A DNA stretch of 63,970 bases. Source: CAYFXA01 sp964347135 (GTDB taxonomy: Bacteria > Patescibacteriota > Microgenomatia > PFEM01 > JAHIFH01). The notes beneath the pieces are model-generated. The model saw only the letters and a program-made list of their open reading frames with translations, had not been told where the DNA came from and made no database searches. Below are positions 42,384-50,070 of the stretch, one piece after another. The DNA lies in the NCBI GenBank assembly GCA_964347135.1, contig CAYFXA010000003.1, positions 1 to 63,970 on the forward strand, in the 5' to 3' direction. The translations under genes and the position numbers were made by a program. Positions within the stretch are counted from its first letter, which is position 1, and every line of letters starts with the position of its first letter.

Positions 42384-42457
42384 TGCGCCCAGTGAGACTC
42401 GAACTCACAACCTTCTCGTTCGCAACGAGATGCTCTTTCCAATTGAGCTACGGGCGC
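42384..42457 (-). tRNA. tRNA-Arg (GCG)
   Basis: A 74 nt cloverleaf: acceptor GCGCCCG/TGGGCGC, D-arm GCTC...GAGC, anticodon stem TCTCG/CGAGA with loop TTGCGAA (anticodon GCG) and T-arm GTGAG/CTCAC. Most bacteria read CGU/CGC with an ACG (inosine) anticodon, so G34 is unusual. Confidence 0.9.
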
Positions 42458-42462
42458 ATTTA

Positions 42463-43041
42463 TCAAGAAGGTGTTTCTAAAGGAACCCGTTGCGAGACCC
42501 ACTCGCTTGACCGATCAATCCAGGTTTTTTCTGGTTCCTCAAAAAGAAGATAATCAGAAAGAATCTTTTCAACTTGTTCCCGTTTTGCCTCACCCAATAA
42601 GATCAACAACCGCCGCGATAAACCAAACAAAGTCTCAACATTTAAAATCTTATCCCCGAATTTTTCCGTGAACCAAAATCTCCCGAGTCCCTCCCAATCA
42701 TATTTTCTCTTCCCAGTAACAATCCCCCGATTGGTAATTTTATGCTCGACTTTTCGGGGCTCAACCGTGGCCATGATATAAACCACAAAAGCCAAAGCAA
42801 TTAGAACCAAAATCAAAACCCACTCCCTTAAAAAAAGCAAAATCACAATTGACAAAAAAACAAAGGCTCCGGCAGTGGTAAAAAACTCCCGGCTGCGCCT
42901 TTTGAAGGGTCTGTCAGGAGCCGACCAAGTAAGCAAGGTTTTTAATGGCTCTGGTCTGACCACTTGGACTTTCTCATTCTCAGGCTTTTCCTTTTTCAAA
43001 GTACTTGGTGGAGTTTTTGGTTGTTTTTCTTGAGCAGGCAT
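42463..43041 (-). CDS. Conserved membrane protein, unknown
   Basis: A 192-residue protein: a charged Pro/Lys-rich N-terminus (about 1-45), two adjacent transmembrane helices (about 55-95) and a cytoplasmic domain with strands (HKITNRGIVTGKRKYDWEGL) that resembles PH-like membrane proteins. I recognise no named family. It lies between tRNA genes, 5 nt before tRNA-Arg(GCG), in the same transcription direction. Confidence 0.65.
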   Translation of the reverse strand: MPAQEKQPKTPPSTLKKEKPENEKVQVVRPEPLKTLLTWSAPDRPFKRRSREFFTTAGAFVFLSIVILLFLREWVLILVLIALAFVVYIMATVEPRKVEHKITNRGIVTGKRKYDWEGLGRFWFTEKFGDKILNVETLFGLSRRLLILLGEAKREQVEKILSDYLLFEEPEKTWIDRSSEWVSQRVPLETPS

Positions 43042-43083
43042 GTTTTTTCTTTAATTAATCTTTAACAACTCTATTGTAACATG

Positions 43084-43170
43084 CGGTGGGGGTGGGATTC
43101 GAACCCACGATGGTCTTACGACCATACTGCTTTTCAAGAGCAGCGCAATCGTCCACTCTGCCACCCCACC
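43084..43170 (-). tRNA. tRNA-Ser (TGA)
   Basis: An 87 nt class II tRNA with acceptor GGTGGGG/CCCCACC, anticodon stem CTGCT/AGCAG, loop CTTGAAA (TGA), a long variable arm and T-loop TTCGAAT. Confidence 0.95.
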
Positions 43171-43173
43171 TGG

Positions 43174-43259
43174 CGGAAGGAGTGGGATTCGAACCCACGT
43201 GGCCTTTTCAGACCAACGGTTTAGCAAACCGCCCCGTTTAACCACTCCGGCATCCTTCC
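43174..43259 (-). tRNA. tRNA-Ser (GCT)
   Basis: An 86 nt class II tRNA with acceptor GGAAGGA/TCCTTCC, anticodon loop TTGCTAA (GCT), a long variable arm and T-loop TTCGAAT. Only 3 nt separate it from tRNA-Ser(TGA). Confidence 0.95.
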
Positions 43260-43296
43260 TAAATTGTCTCTATTTTAACAAAAAATGGCTTAAATT

Positions 43297-43944
43297 TCAC
43301 CTTGCCAAAGTCAATCCCCAAACCTCTTTTACGCCTGCTTTTTTAAGTACTAGACCGCATTCGCGCAAAGTGGAGCCCGTTGTCCAAACATCATCAAAAA
43401 GAATAACCTTTTTTAATTTAGCCTTAGGAGTAATTTTAAAAGCGTTACGAATGTTCTTTTTCCGCTCTTTTCCCTTTAAATCAACTTGAGGTTTGGTGTA
43501 TTTGTAACGAATTAAGACATCATTTCGAATGCCTGAACCAAGCTTCCGAGCTAATATCTTGCCCAAGAGCTCGGCCTGATTAAAGCCTCGCCAGCGTTGG
43601 CGGCGAGGATGAAGGGGAATGGGAACAAGGGTGAAAGATTTGAAATAAGGTAGTTTGGGAGTTAATCCAATCAGCTCTTCAGCCAAATCAGTGATAAATT
43701 TGTATTTCAATTGACCAATTGCTTCTTTTACAATGCCTTCGTAAGCAAAAATTGAAGTTAAATTATCAAGCGAGTATTTAGTTTGGCAACGAGGATGGGT
43801 TTTGCCCCCAATGGCTGGTTTTTGACAAACCGGGCAAATTGGCTTCTCAACTGACTTAATTTTCTTTAGACATTCCTGACAAAAATACTTTCCCCACTGA
43901 CCACAACCCAAACAGCAACGGGGAAATAAAAAGTCAAGCAGCAT
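43297..43944 (-). CDS. ComF-family phosphoribosyltransferase-like protein
   Basis: A 215-residue protein. The N-terminal zinc-ribbon-like part (CCLGCGQWGKYFCQEC, then CPVCQKPA) leads into a PRTase domain with VPIPLHPRRQRWRGFNQAELL and the PRPP loop VILFDDVWTTGSTLRECG. ComF proteins help natural DNA uptake in competent bacteria; in CPR cells DNA import could serve nucleotide salvage (inference). The ATG stands 7 nt after an extended -10 box. Confidence 0.9.
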   Translation of the reverse strand: MLLDFLFPRCCLGCGQWGKYFCQECLKKIKSVEKPICPVCQKPAIGGKTHPRCQTKYSLDNLTSIFAYEGIVKEAIGQLKYKFITDLAEELIGLTPKLPYFKSFTLVPIPLHPRRQRWRGFNQAELLGKILARKLGSGIRNDVLIRYKYTKPQVDLKGKERKKNIRNAFKITPKAKLKKVILFDDVWTTGSTLRECGLVLKKAGVKEVWGLTLAR

Positions 43945-43951
43945 TAAATCA

Positions 43952-43960
43952 ATTCTAGCA
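43952..43960 (-). promoter_or_regulatory. Extended -10 promoter of comF, leaderless
   Basis: On the minus strand TGCTAGAAT: TG, one base, TAGAAT (43952-43957), then 7 nt to the ATG at 43944. It directly follows the ssrA terminator. Confidence 0.5.
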
Positions 43961-43985
43961 AAAAGACACCCGAAGGTGTCTCTCT
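43960..43985 (-). terminator. Rho-independent terminator of ssrA
   Basis: On the minus strand AGACACC (43975-43981 complement), a TTCG tetraloop, GGTGTCT (43964-43970 complement) and a run of T. This is a short, very stable hairpin just past the tmRNA 3' end. Confidence 0.85.
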
Positions 43986-43987
43986 TG

Positions 43988-44350
43988 TGGAGATGGCCGG
44001 GTTGAACCGACGTCCGAAAAAAATTTCTAAAAACTTCTACAAGTTTAGCTAACTCTTGTTTGTCGTTTTAGCCTGATCCTGTTAGCCGGAAAGCTAAAAC
44101 CAAGACCAATTAATCCTTGGTTCAATTGGTTTAGTCGAACCAATTGAATTGTATCCTGACTAGGTTCACACCCATAGTTTCTCGTCAGGAGAAAAAACCA
44201 TAGATGCCATTTATGCTGAGGCGCCTTTAGGCGACAGCATAAAGAGGGGCAACATTTTTGTTGCCAATTATGTTTTGAAACCTTTTAGCGGCTTATTTCA
44301 GGCCGACTTGCCGTTTTTAAAGAACCCTTTCCGTCGAAACCTACATCCCC
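43988..44350 (-). ncRNA. ssrA: Transfer-messenger RNA (tmRNA)
   Basis: A 363 nt RNA that rescues stalled ribosomes. The tRNA-like ends pair as GGGGATG (5') with CATCTCC (3'); the 5' part has TTTCGACGG, the 3' part GGACGTCGG-TTCAAC-CCGGC. The tag frame is at 44227-44265 and encodes GNKNVAPLYAVA before TAA, giving A-GNKNVAPLYAVA with the loaded alanine. The T-loop counts six bases rather than seven. The first 10 nt overlap the 3' end of smpB. CCA is not encoded. Confidence 0.93.
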
Positions 44351-44787
44351 TTGTCTTTTAAAGCTTGTTCAATTTCTCTTTCTAAAGCCTTTCTTTTTTT
44401 CGCTTCTCTTTTATCGTATTTCTTTTTACCTCTTGCTAAAGCGATTTCTAGCTTGATTTTCCGAGCCTTAGTATAGCACGAAACAGGTATAACAGTCAAC
44501 TTTTTTTCCTTGGTTTGTTGGGTTAGTTTAAGAAGCTCATTTTTATGTAAAAGGAGTTTCCGACTGCGCTTTGGATCATAATCTCGATTGTCAGCAAAAG
44601 GGTAGGGGTTAATAAAGGCATTAAGTAGCCAGGCTTCGTTATCAATAATTTTAACAAAGCTCTCACTTAAACTCATTTTTCCTGCTTTAACCGACTTGAC
44701 CTCTGCCCCTGTTAAAACAATTCCTGCCTCAAACTTCTCCAGAAGATGATAGTCGTATCTTGCCCGCCGATTAATAATCTTTTTCAT
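44341..44787 (-). CDS. smpB: SsrA-binding protein
   Basis: A 148-residue partner of tmRNA. The hallmark segments are present: YDYHLLEKFEAGIVLTGAEVKS, SFVKIIDNEAWLLNAFINPY and a basic C-terminal tail (ARGKKKYDKREAKKRK) that reaches into the mRNA channel. Its last codons and stop (GGG ATG TAG) coincide with the first bases of the tmRNA. It overlaps the upstream gene by 4 bp. Confidence 0.96.
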   Translation of the reverse strand: MKKIINRRARYDYHLLEKFEAGIVLTGAEVKSVKAGKMSLSESFVKIIDNEAWLLNAFINPYPFADNRDYDPKRSRKLLLHKNELLKLTQQTKEKKLTVIPVSCYTKARKIKLEIALARGKKKYDKREAKKRKALEREIEQALKDKGM

Positions 44788-46706
44788 TTAATCTCAATAA
44801 CGAAAATTTGATTACCCGACAAAAGTAAAATCTTTTTCTCTTCCTCGGAAGCAACCAAACCAACAACATCACCCATTCCTTGCCAAAGATATTGGGAATG
44901 ATATTCGCCTGACTTATCAACCACCACTACTCGCGAATTGCCTTTATCAACAATATAAAGCCTTTCTTGGTCGTCATCAGTAAAAAGGGCAATGGGATTG
45001 CTTAAAGGCTGGTCTAAACCCGAAATAGCAAAAGGGTCTCTGCCTCCTTGGGTAAATTTAAAAATCGTTCCGTTAGATTTTAAAACCCAAACCGAACCAT
45101 CAATACTCATTGCCACCGCATCACTAAAATCAGGTTCCTCCCCTTTTAACCAGCGTCGGTAGGCTCCAAAACCACCCTCAATCCCGGGATACTTCCAAAC
45201 TTCTCCGTTTTTATCAAGTAAATAAAGATTGCCCCCAAAAGCGCGGAAATCAATGATTTCTCCCCATTCTTCATCAGCCTCTATAACTAATTTTTCCCGC
45301 TTGGTTTCTTTATCAAACTCCAAGATTCCTCTATCAGTGAGTAAATAAATTTTGGGCAAAAAGACGGCAACGTGTTGACCATCAGTCAAACTCTCTCCTC
45401 CTGCTAAAATGGCTGATTTCTTAGTGGCAATCTCCAAACTGTAAATCGTTTTTTTCTCCTTATCAAAAATCACTATTTCGCCTCCGGAAATAGCCAAATC
45501 ATCACCTTTAGCTCCATCTTTAATAAAAACCAAATCAAAGAAACTAGTGGGTTCAACCTCATGTTCGCGCATCACTAAAGAAAGTGATTGCTCCAACTCT
45601 TCTTGAAAATCAAAAACTGCCTGGGTAGCTTCTTCGTCACTAATTTCATTAATCAAATCTCTGGCTTCAAGTAACAATTGGCGAGCTCTAATCGGATTAA
45701 GATCAATTAAAGCATCCCCCTCCTCTTTTTTGATTTGGGCTTGTTTTAAGATAGCGGCCTGATCGCCACCCTCTTGGTGGCGGCTTCGTTGCCTGGCCCC
45801 CAAAACAACACTCACTACCAGTAAAATAAGGAGAATGGCAGCAACACTCATTAAAGTCTTTTTAGGTCTTTCTTTTTCTTTGTCTTCTTTGGCCAAGTAA
45901 ATTGCCCGCCGCTTCAGCCTTTTTCCTACTTTGAAAAAAAGTAATTGACCTAACCCCACTCCTCGATTTAGTAAACCAGTCAATTGCTGTCTAATGCCAA
46001 ACTTGAACCGCTGCCTTTCAAAAGTTGGTTTTTCCTCTGAGGGCTTTTCTTCTTGAGGAAGAATGGCTTTAGGCTCCTCTTCCGCCAAACTCTCTAGCTT
46101 TAAAACCACTGCTGCCGCTTGACCATCTTCTTTTCGGCCATGAATCATGGGAACTAAAGACTCTGCTGCTTCATTGGCTGAATCAACTGACAAAGCGGCT
46201 TTAATTGCTCCCTCAGCCAAAAAAGAAAAAAATTTCTGACTGCCTAAAAGAAAAACATCACCACTGGTCACCCGACCACTAGCAACTTCCACTTCAGCTT
46301 CTTTACCTGACAAAATAGTGGCAATTTTTCCTTTTCGCTGAACCAAAACTTTTCCTTTACCTGCAATGGCAAAATAAATTGTTTCTCCGATTAGAGCGGC
46401 GGCTTCTACTTCTAAGGCTGCCTCTTCCTTTGTTTCTTCCAATACTTGTTTTAAAGCCTTTTCCAATTGGTTAATCGCTTTTTCTTCCAAACCTCCGTAA
46501 TACTCCTCGTGAAGACGAGAAATTATTTCTCTCCCAGCAGCAACTACCTCTCCTTCGGTTAACTCAGAAAGACTAATCACCGCCAAAAATTGGCCTCTTT
46601 TGGCTAATTTTTCTTTTTCAGTAGGGGAAAAAGTGTGGACTTGAGACCAGGCTTCTTCAGTGGCGGTTCCCACAATCTTGGCAGTTTCAAGAAGGAATTT
46701 TTTCAT
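44784..46706 (-). CDS. Degenerate PP2C-like domain fused to membrane helix and beta-propeller
   Basis: About 640 residues. Residues about 20-205 resemble a PP2C-type phosphatase fold (AALIGETIYFAIAGKGKVLV where active enzymes read GDSR, then GDVFLLGSQKFF), but the metal-binding aspartates are not evident, so it is probably a pseudophosphatase. A basic stretch and a transmembrane helix (about 285-305) lead to an outer region: a short helical part, then a propeller of NHL-like blades (about 380-640). The start at 46706, 4 nt after the upstream stop, is preferred to 46721. The role may be to link an internal signal to a surface sensor (inference). Confidence 0.65.
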   Translation of the reverse strand: MKKFLLETAKIVGTATEEAWSQVHTFSPTEKEKLAKRGQFLAVISLSELTEGEVVAAGREIISRLHEEYYGGLEEKAINQLEKALKQVLEETKEEAALEVEAAALIGETIYFAIAGKGKVLVQRKGKIATILSGKEAEVEVASGRVTSGDVFLLGSQKFFSFLAEGAIKAALSVDSANEAAESLVPMIHGRKEDGQAAAVVLKLESLAEEEPKAILPQEEKPSEEKPTFERQRFKFGIRQQLTGLLNRGVGLGQLLFFKVGKRLKRRAIYLAKEDKEKERPKKTLMSVAAILLILLVVSVVLGARQRSRHQEGGDQAAILKQAQIKKEEGDALIDLNPIRARQLLLEARDLINEISDEEATQAVFDFQEELEQSLSLVMREHEVEPTSFFDLVFIKDGAKGDDLAISGGEIVIFDKEKKTIYSLEIATKKSAILAGGESLTDGQHVAVFLPKIYLLTDRGILEFDKETKREKLVIEADEEWGEIIDFRAFGGNLYLLDKNGEVWKYPGIEGGFGAYRRWLKGEEPDFSDAVAMSIDGSVWVLKSNGTIFKFTQGGRDPFAISGLDQPLSNPIALFTDDDQERLYIVDKGNSRVVVVDKSGEYHSQYLWQGMGDVVGLVASEEEKKILLLSGNQIFVIEIK

Positions 46707-46710
46707 CAGC

Positions 46711-46956
46711 TTAAAAAGCAAGAAGAATAATCAAAAACAAACCAATAATCAACCCCAAATGAATCCAGGCAATAACTTTAATGGGTAGGTCAAAAGCGCC
46801 ATTTAAGGTTCGCGCCATCAAATTAACCTGGCGAATAACAATCACCCCAAAAGCTAAATAAAAGAACATCCCAAGAAGCAAAAGCGCTTTAAAAACCCAA
46901 TTGAAATTAAAACTAAGGGTTGTCAAGTATTCAATTAATTTTTCAAACGGTGTCAT
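46711..46956 (-). CDS. Small two-helix membrane protein
   Basis: An 81-residue protein with two transmembrane helices (about 20-42 and 60-80) separated by a polar loop (RQVNLMARTLNGAFDLPIK). No family is named with confidence, although such proteins recur beside PH-domain genes in Patescibacteria. It overlaps the PH-domain gene by 4 bp. Confidence 0.65.
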   Translation of the reverse strand: MTPFEKLIEYLTTLSFNFNWVFKALLLLGMFFYLAFGVIVIRQVNLMARTLNGAFDLPIKVIAWIHLGLIIGLFLIILLAF

Positions 46957-47624
46957 CTTACCCTTCCATCTATTTTTTCTTGTTCTTCTTCAAGAATTAA
47001 TTGATTAAGAATTTTAATCACTTCTTCTGGTTTGGGAATAGCCTCAAAAATAAATTCCCTCTCTTCTCCAGCTGTCTGAATGTGGACATCACCAAAATTA
47101 AAAAGCGAACGAATAAAACCACCCATCTTAACGCTGATATCCTGAACCATATCAATTTTCGTGCTGGAAATATCTCGGTAGAGAATGCTAGGAAAATCAA
47201 TATCAATTACCCGCTCGTCAGTAACAATATTGACATTAAAAAACCACCTTAAAAATTGCTCAAAAGCATAAGAAAAAGTCAAAAGATACCAGACCAAACT
47301 GACTATCGTGCGAAAACGAAAGGAAGTAAAAAGATCTGAAGAAAATCTGAAAATTACACTCGGTAACAAAATCAAGATAATGGTAATGAATACCCATCTT
47401 ACATTAGTCACCAGATGACGCCTGGTTAAAAGAATGATTTTTTCCTCTTTATCCTGGGTATCAAAAGTAACTTTTCGGGGACGAATGAGCAAAGACGCCA
47501 AGGGGTTGGTAGTTCTCTTGGCTTTTAGTTCCTCAGCTACTGTTTTAACCTGAGCCGCTTTGGGCTTAATTTTTGGTTTCTTTGGCTTCTTTTCTTTTTC
47601 TTTGGCAACAAAAATATCTGGCAT
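46953..47624 (-). CDS. Membrane PH-domain (bPH) protein
   Basis: A 223-residue protein: a Lys-rich N-terminus (about 1-45), a strand-rich stretch, two membrane helices (about 75-95 and 105-128) and a C-terminal bacterial PH domain (NIVTDERVIDIDFPSILYRD, then VHIQTAGEEREFIFEAI). It probably sits at the membrane as part of a complex with its small neighbour. Confidence 0.75.
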   Translation of the reverse strand: MPDIFVAKEKEKKPKKPKIKPKAAQVKTVAEELKAKRTTNPLASLLIRPRKVTFDTQDKEEKIILLTRRHLVTNVRWVFITIILILLPSVIFRFSSDLFTSFRFRTIVSLVWYLLTFSYAFEQFLRWFFNVNIVTDERVIDIDFPSILYRDISSTKIDMVQDISVKMGGFIRSLFNFGDVHIQTAGEEREFIFEAIPKPEEVIKILNQLILEEEQEKIDGRVR

Positions 47625-47639
47625 ATTAAGCTAATTTTA

Positions 47640-49334
47640 TCACTTTTCCTCAATATTAAACAACGGGCCAACGATTTGAATGTTAGCCGGAGCACGAAGA
47701 TTGAAAAAGTTTTTGAACTCAGGCCCCTCAAAGGTTTTTGTTCCTCCGTCACCAGAAATGGTTACTGCCGTTGTTCTTCCCAATCCTTTGTCCCAACCAA
47801 CGGAACCACTAGAAATACTGTTAAAAGAAGTAATGTCGCGATTTTCAAGTTCCTGCTTAACCCTACCCGCATCCCAAGTATCCACTCCATCAGGATTAGG
47901 CTTATCTACTTGGGGAAGATGTTTTTGGGTTGAAGAATCAGCCTTAGCTAAAAGCAAAACATTAACAATGTCAGCTACTTCCTCTGACTTAAGCCAAGCA
48001 GAACTGGCGTATTCTTTTCGCCAACCTTGAGCAGCATAAAAACAAGGTGAATCTCTATCATAAGCTTTTGATTGAAGGTCAGCAAAACTATCAACGCCAT
48101 CACTAGTATCTCGCATTCTTTTTGTCCAAGGTCTATGACTCCAGCCAACATCAGAAGAATAAAAAGTGTAGCCACCCGCGGTTGAAGCATACCAAGCGGT
48201 AATTGGCTGACCGCTGTGAACCGCGACCTCACCTTCGGTTGCTTTTACGGCTGCTTCCCAATTGCCTCCTTTGTTACCACCTTTGTAAACCTGACATTGC
48301 TGGGTGGTACAAATTTCCTTGGCACCGTTATCCGTATAGGCCAAGGCATAGGACCGAGCCGCCACTGCCTGAGCCTTTTGGGCTTCAGCAGGCCAGCTTT
48401 CAGGCATCTCATAAATGCCTAGCAAATATTGCTCCAAAGACATTTCGCCGTAGCCCTGAACCTTGATATTGATATTGGCGCGCTTTTCAATAGAAATTCC
48501 TTCATAATAAGCATTAAGAATGTCGCGATAAGACTGGCCGGCTTTGGCTCGACCATAAGCCCCATACTGATTCATTCCTACCCGATGAGGAATACCATAA
48601 GTGTAAAAGGCAAAAGCAGGACCAAAGCCTGGGTCTCTTTCTCGGTCATCAACACAAAACAAGGGACCAGCTCCTAAAGTAGTGGGAAGATTCAAACTAG
48701 CCAGTTTTTGAGCTAATAATTGTTGCTGTTTAGCGGTTAAAGAAGCAATAGCAGATTCCACTTTCTCTACCTCTCCTTCTAAGAAGGTGGCGCGCTCATC
48801 AACTTGTTTTTGGAGTTGAGAAAGACTGGTTTGAGTTCTTTCAAGAACATCCTTATCTTCTCCAAGTTTTTTCAAATCAGAAGAAATTTGAACAATCATC
48901 AGTCGGTCTTGATTAACCACTTTAAGACGAAAGGCAAGTTCTCGGGCAAGTTCTTGAGCACTAGCAGAAGAAAGAAATAAAAGAAGGGGTGAAGATTTCT
49001 GACTTTCGATATAGTAACTTCTTACCTTGGCAGCCAAAAGCTCCTCTTGAAAAGCGAGGTCAACTTCTCTTTCAAGAATACTAACTTCCAGTTGCTTTAA
49101 ACTCATCCCAATCGCATCAAGCCTTTTTTGAATATCAGCCAATTGAGTTTTGAGGTTAGCGAGTTCAGCTTTGTTGCGTTCATGAGCAGGTTTTAAGGCA
49201 TCAATAATTTTCTGGATTTCGCCAATTTGACAATCATAGTCGCTTTCTGGACAGGCGGCTCGGACAATTAAAACAGAAGAAAAAATGAATAAAAGAAAAA
49301 TTCCTAATCCTGCCAACCCCTTAGCCTTTTTCAT
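47640..49334 (-). CDS. SpoIID/LytB-domain protein with coiled coil
   Basis: A 564-residue secreted protein. Signal peptide 1-26, then a long coiled coil (about 35-215), a linker, and a SpoIID-like domain (about 280-460) including MSLEQYLLGIYEMPESWPAE, AQAVAARSYALAY and ITAWYASTAGG. SpoIID enzymes are lytic transglycosylases acting on peptidoglycan; the coiled-coil part resembles cell-wall hydrolase regulators. It leads the operon that runs to ssrA. The promoter has an extended -10 (TGATATACT), with AGAGGAA as ribosome site. Confidence 0.85.
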   Translation of the reverse strand: MKKAKGLAGLGIFLLFIFSSVLIVRAACPESDYDCQIGEIQKIIDALKPAHERNKAELANLKTQLADIQKRLDAIGMSLKQLEVSILEREVDLAFQEELLAAKVRSYYIESQKSSPLLLFLSSASAQELARELAFRLKVVNQDRLMIVQISSDLKKLGEDKDVLERTQTSLSQLQKQVDERATFLEGEVEKVESAIASLTAKQQQLLAQKLASLNLPTTLGAGPLFCVDDRERDPGFGPAFAFYTYGIPHRVGMNQYGAYGRAKAGQSYRDILNAYYEGISIEKRANINIKVQGYGEMSLEQYLLGIYEMPESWPAEAQKAQAVAARSYALAYTDNGAKEICTTQQCQVYKGGNKGGNWEAAVKATEGEVAVHSGQPITAWYASTAGGYTFYSSDVGWSHRPWTKRMRDTSDGVDSFADLQSKAYDRDSPCFYAAQGWRKEYASSAWLKSEEVADIVNVLLLAKADSSTQKHLPQVDKPNPDGVDTWDAGRVKQELENRDITSFNSISSGSVGWDKGLGRTTAVTISGDGGTKTFEGPEFKNFFNLRAPANIQIVGPLFNIEEK

Positions 49335-49343
49335 TTCCTCTCA

Positions 49344-49352
49344 AGTATATCA
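49344..49352 (-). promoter_or_regulatory. Extended -10 promoter of the SpoIID-like gene
   Basis: On the minus strand TGATATACT (TATACT at 49344-49349). It ends 9 nt before the ATG at 49334, with AGAGGAA between. Confidence 0.45.
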
Positions 49353-49372
49353 CAGCCATTATTCAGCCCATA

Positions 49373-49402
49373 TTGCGCGTCACAAAATATTTGTGCTAGA
49401 CT
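49373..49402 (+). promoter_or_regulatory. Leaderless promoter of pilin gene 1
   Basis: TTGCGC (49373-49378), an 18 bp spacer and TAGACT (49397-49402), then exactly 7 nt (GGATTTG) to ATG 49410. The same TAGACT and a near-identical 7-mer precede pilin gene 3. Confidence 0.6.
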
Positions 49403-49409
49403 GGATTTG

Positions 49410-49757
49410 ATGAAAAAAGTCCTTTTATCATTTTTGTTAATTTTCCTCTTTACTTCCCCATTAACCTCAAACGCCCTCGCTGCTGAATGCGTTCCTACTG
49501 CCATTGGTTGCATTGATATCAGTGGCCCCAGTGAGTTTGTTGATACCATCCTAAGATTAGCCATTGGTTTGGCTGGAGGAATTGCTATGCTTCTAATTAT
49601 TTTTGGTGGGATTCAAATCTTAACCTCAGCCGGCAATCCTGAAAGGGTTAAGGCAGGAAAAGAAATGATTACTTCTGCCATCGCCGGTTTACTTTTAATT
49701 ATTTTTTCTGTCTTTATTTTGCGTATAATTGGAGTGCAAATACTAGATATTTTTTAA
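49410..49757 (+). CDS. Type IV secretion pilin-like protein 1
   Basis: A 115-residue protein: signal peptide (1-24, ending NALA), a short cysteine-bearing segment (ECVPTAIGC), then two hydrophobic helices separated by a short loop, GGIQILTSAGNPERVKAGKE. This helix-loop-helix with a SAGxxxxxxxAK loop defines the small VirB2/T4SS-pilin family seen in Patescibacteria. Subunits of this type build conjugative or attachment pili. ATG 49410 rather than the TTG one codon earlier is set by the -10 spacing. Confidence 0.85.
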   Translation: MKKVLLSFLLIFLFTSPLTSNALAAECVPTAIGCIDISGPSEFVDTILRLAIGLAGGIAMLLIIFGGIQILTSAGNPERVKAGKEMITSAIAGLLLIIFSVFILRIIGVQILDIF

Positions 49758-49758
49758 A

Positions 49759-50070
49759 ATGAAAAAACTAGCTTTAGATCTTCCCGGTGGATACAGCATT
49801 TCGGAACCAGAGGGGTTCAAGTTTGTTGGAGGAAATATTGGTGAAATTATCAACGCTTTGGTTCCCTATATTTTTGCTTTAGCTGGCTTAGTTTTGCTTC
49901 TTATCCTCATCTGGGGCGGCTTTGAAATGATGACTTCTGCTGGTGACCCGAAGAAAATGGAATCGGCCAAAGGAAAGCTAACCAATGCCGTGGCTGGCTT
50001 CATTATTATCTTTGTTGCTTTTTGGCTGGTCCAAATTTTGGAAGTTATTTTCGGGTTGACGATTTTTTAG
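49759..50070 (+). CDS. Type IV secretion pilin-like protein 2
   Basis: A 103-residue protein 1 bp downstream of pilin 1. Two helices flank GGFEMMTSAGDPKKMESAKG, the family loop. It lacks a clear cleavable signal, beginning with a short amphipathic stretch. Its 3' end overlaps the convergent uppS gene by 26 bp. Probably co-transcribed with pilin 1. Confidence 0.83.
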   Translation: MKKLALDLPGGYSISEPEGFKFVGGNIGEIINALVPYIFALAGLVLLLILIWGGFEMMTSAGDPKKMESAKGKLTNAVAGFIIIFVAFWLVQILEVIFGLTIF

